Source: Vibrio fortis
GTDB lineage: Bacteria; Pseudomonadota; Gammaproteobacteria; Enterobacterales; Vibrionaceae
Length of the DNA: 64,000 nucleotides
Assembly (NCBI RefSeq): GCF_024347475.1
Contig: NZ_AP025487.1
Coordinates: 1,240,001 to 1,304,000, forward strand
Reading direction: 5' to 3'
Shown here piece by piece: positions 62,996-64,000 of this stretch; position 1 is the stretch's first letter, and every line of letters starts with the position of its first letter. The position numbers and the translations under genes were made by a program. Under the pieces are notes generated by a model, which was not told the DNA's origin, made no database searches, and was given only the letters and a program-made list of their open reading frames with translations.

Positions 62996-63181
62996 GTGAG
63001 AAAGAGTGATTTGAGACCTTATCAACATAGTATGTATATCGTAAGGGTGTGTGAAAAGTGTCGATTGGAGACGGTGCTGAGAAGAGTGAGACGAACGGCA
63101 ATACAGAGATTGCGTTACCCCAATTCTTGGCGATGTCGTTGTAGTCAGTGTTTTAAGAAGCACCTCTATATTTTCTCTTAA
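62996..63181 (+). CDS. Possible mini zinc-ribbon protein
   Basis: A GTG frame of 61 codons with CEKC near residue 19 and CRCSQC near 47, separated by a strongly basic helix (LETVLRRVRRTAIQRLRYP). Two paired-Cys knuckles about 27 residues apart are the hallmark of zinc-ribbon folds, and the Arg-rich middle could bind nucleic acid. An ATG at 63032 would give a 49-residue form with both knuckles. Codon use is unusual (several AGA). No homologue comes to mind. Confidence 0.45.
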   Translation: MRKSDLRPYQHSMYIVRVCEKCRLETVLRRVRRTAIQRLRYPNSWRCRCSQCFKKHLYIFS

Positions 63182-63241
63182 ACGTAGAACAACAAATAGG
63201 GAGCAAAGATAACAACCTAGAATGGACAGTTGAGAAACAAC

Positions 63242-63275
63242 AAAAAGCCCGAGTAGACTGTACTCGGGCTTTGTC
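63242..63275 (-). terminator. Terminator after cydC
   Basis: AAAGCCCGAGTA (63244-63255) / TACTCGGGCTTT (63261-63272). The minus strand continues in T-rich sequence. Confidence 0.85.
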
Positions 63276-63302
63276 GTTTAATCTTGATGGAAGAAACGCT
63301 TC

Positions 63303-64000
63303 TTAGATGGCTTGTCTAAGCTGGAAGTAACGACCTTCACTCGACAGCAGCTCTGCGTGAGAGCCATGTTCTACAATCTCACCTTGCTCAATCAAGACGA
63401 TGGAATCCATCTTCTCTAGTCCAATCAAGCGGTGAGTAATGAAGATAACCGTCTTGCCTTCGAAGTGCTGCTCAAATAGTGCCATGATGCTTTTCTCTGT
63501 CTGCTTATCTAAGCCTTCGGTAGGCTCGTCTAACAGTAGGATAGGGGCGTCATGAAGAATGGCACGTGCAATGCCAATACGACGTTTTTCACCACCAGAA
63601 AGCTGACGACCACCATCACCTAACCACGCATCTAGTGCGTTGTCCTCAAGCAACTTCTCAAGACCCACGCTCGACAGAATGCTTTGCAGCTCTTCGTCGC
63701 TAGCTTGTGGTTTCGCAATCAAAAGGTTGTCACGCAGGCTTCCGTTAAGGATATCAACACGCTGACTTACCACACTGATCGATTCACGCAGTTGGCTCTC
63801 ATTCCACTGTGTTAGGTCGATACCCGCAATAGAAATTACACCACGCTTTGGATCCCAATAGCGAGTCAGCAACTGAATCAAGGTCGATTTACCAGAACCT
63901 GTTTGGCCGACAATCGCCACCTTGTTGTTCGCTGGGATTGATAGGTCAACCGAGTTCAGTACCGATCGTTCAGAGTCCGGATATTGGAAAGAAACCGCGT
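63303..64000 (-). CDS. cydC: Cysteine/glutathione ABC exporter subunit CydC, 3' part
   Basis: The frame runs on to the window edge, so the membrane domain is missing. CydDC exports cysteine and glutathione and is needed for cytochrome bd assembly. The ATPase domain is complete: Walker A GQTGSGKST, Q-loop VVSQRVDIL, signature LSGGEKRRIG, Walker B ILLLDEP, H-loop ITHRL. DEPTEGLDKQTE and the ending HAELLSSEGRYFQLRQ are characteristic of CydC rather than CydD or MsbA. Confidence 0.85.
   Translation of the reverse strand, partial: AVSFQYPDSERSVLNSVDLSIPANNKVAIVGQTGSGKSTLIQLLTRYWDPKRGVISIAGIDLTQWNESQLRESISVVSQRVDILNGSLRDNLLIAKPQASDEELQSILSSVGLEKLLEDNALDAWLGDGGRQLSGGEKRRIGIARAILHDAPILLLDEPTEGLDKQTEKSIMALFEQHFEGKTVIFITHRLIGLEKMDSIVLIEQGEIVEHGSHAELLSSEGRYFQLRQAI

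Noticed and set aside
62846..63163. 105-codon minus-strand frame
   Set aside because: Overlaps the zinc-ribbon candidate, Ser/Thr/His-rich shadow-like composition, no ribosome site.

Overview
The window reads as chromosome 1 of a marine Vibrio. Gene content and order (efpL-yciU, polB, varA/uvrY-uvrC-pgsA followed by Cys/Gly/Leu tRNAs, the norspermidine genes, nrdAB-yfaE, ubiG-gyrA, ribA, and the imelysin block followed by ycbB/ycbK/ycbL-like genes) match what I remember of the Vibrio chromosome 1 backbone. This is from memory; no search was run. I cannot name the species.

Layout: 1-6.1 kb: 3' end of rluB, a SPOUT RNA methyltransferase, yciU, efpL, a nucleotidyltransferase-fold protein and DNA polymerase II. 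6.1-10.1 kb: the varA/uvrY-uvrC-pgsA unit and a four-tRNA operon with a decayed, duplicated 3' end. 10.1-16.4 kb: the norspermidine pathway (2,4-diaminobutyrate aminotransferase/decarboxylase fusion, carboxynorspermidine dehydrogenase, carboxynorspermidine decarboxylase) behind a leader of about 390 nt that can fold into a multi-branched structure. 16.4-21.9 kb: accessory surface lipoproteins, a GcvR-like ACT protein, a DUF3943 protein and a degenerate CinA. 21.9-30 kb: nrdAB-yfaE, ubiG and gyrA.

30-38.5 kb: a split nitrite-ammonification locus. nrfG and a periplasmic rhodanese lie downstream of nrfA, and nrfA is divergent from nrfBCDE-ccmG-nrfF. The divergent region holds FNR-, CRP- and NarP-like sites. 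38.5-48.8 kb: a small ORF, ribA, a probably Fur-regulated imelysin/di-heme/imelysin/DUF1513 iron unit, two peptidoglycan enzymes, a glyoxalase-II-like hydrolase and a DUF2982 membrane protein. 48.8-61 kb: an H1-like basic protein, a TRAP transporter of the alpha-keto-acid type, a Cache-domain two-component system, two tandem BCCT transporters and a chemoreceptor; together these look like a nutrient and osmolyte sensing block. 61-64 kb: azurin, a periplasmic thiol peroxidase lacking its resolving cysteine, a possible mini zinc-ribbon protein and the 3' end of cydC.

The least explained signals are the structured leader and Shine-Dalgarno-sequestering hairpin of the norspermidine operon (about 10432-10821), the large AT-rich inverted repeat before nspC (15082-15154), the 18-bp tandem duplication of the polB clamp-binding tail (3276-3329), the tRNA-Gly/terminator duplication (9852-10123) and a pseudoknot-like element in the TRAP operon (51074-51113). 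I found no CRISPR array, prophage, insertion sequence or recognisable defence system.
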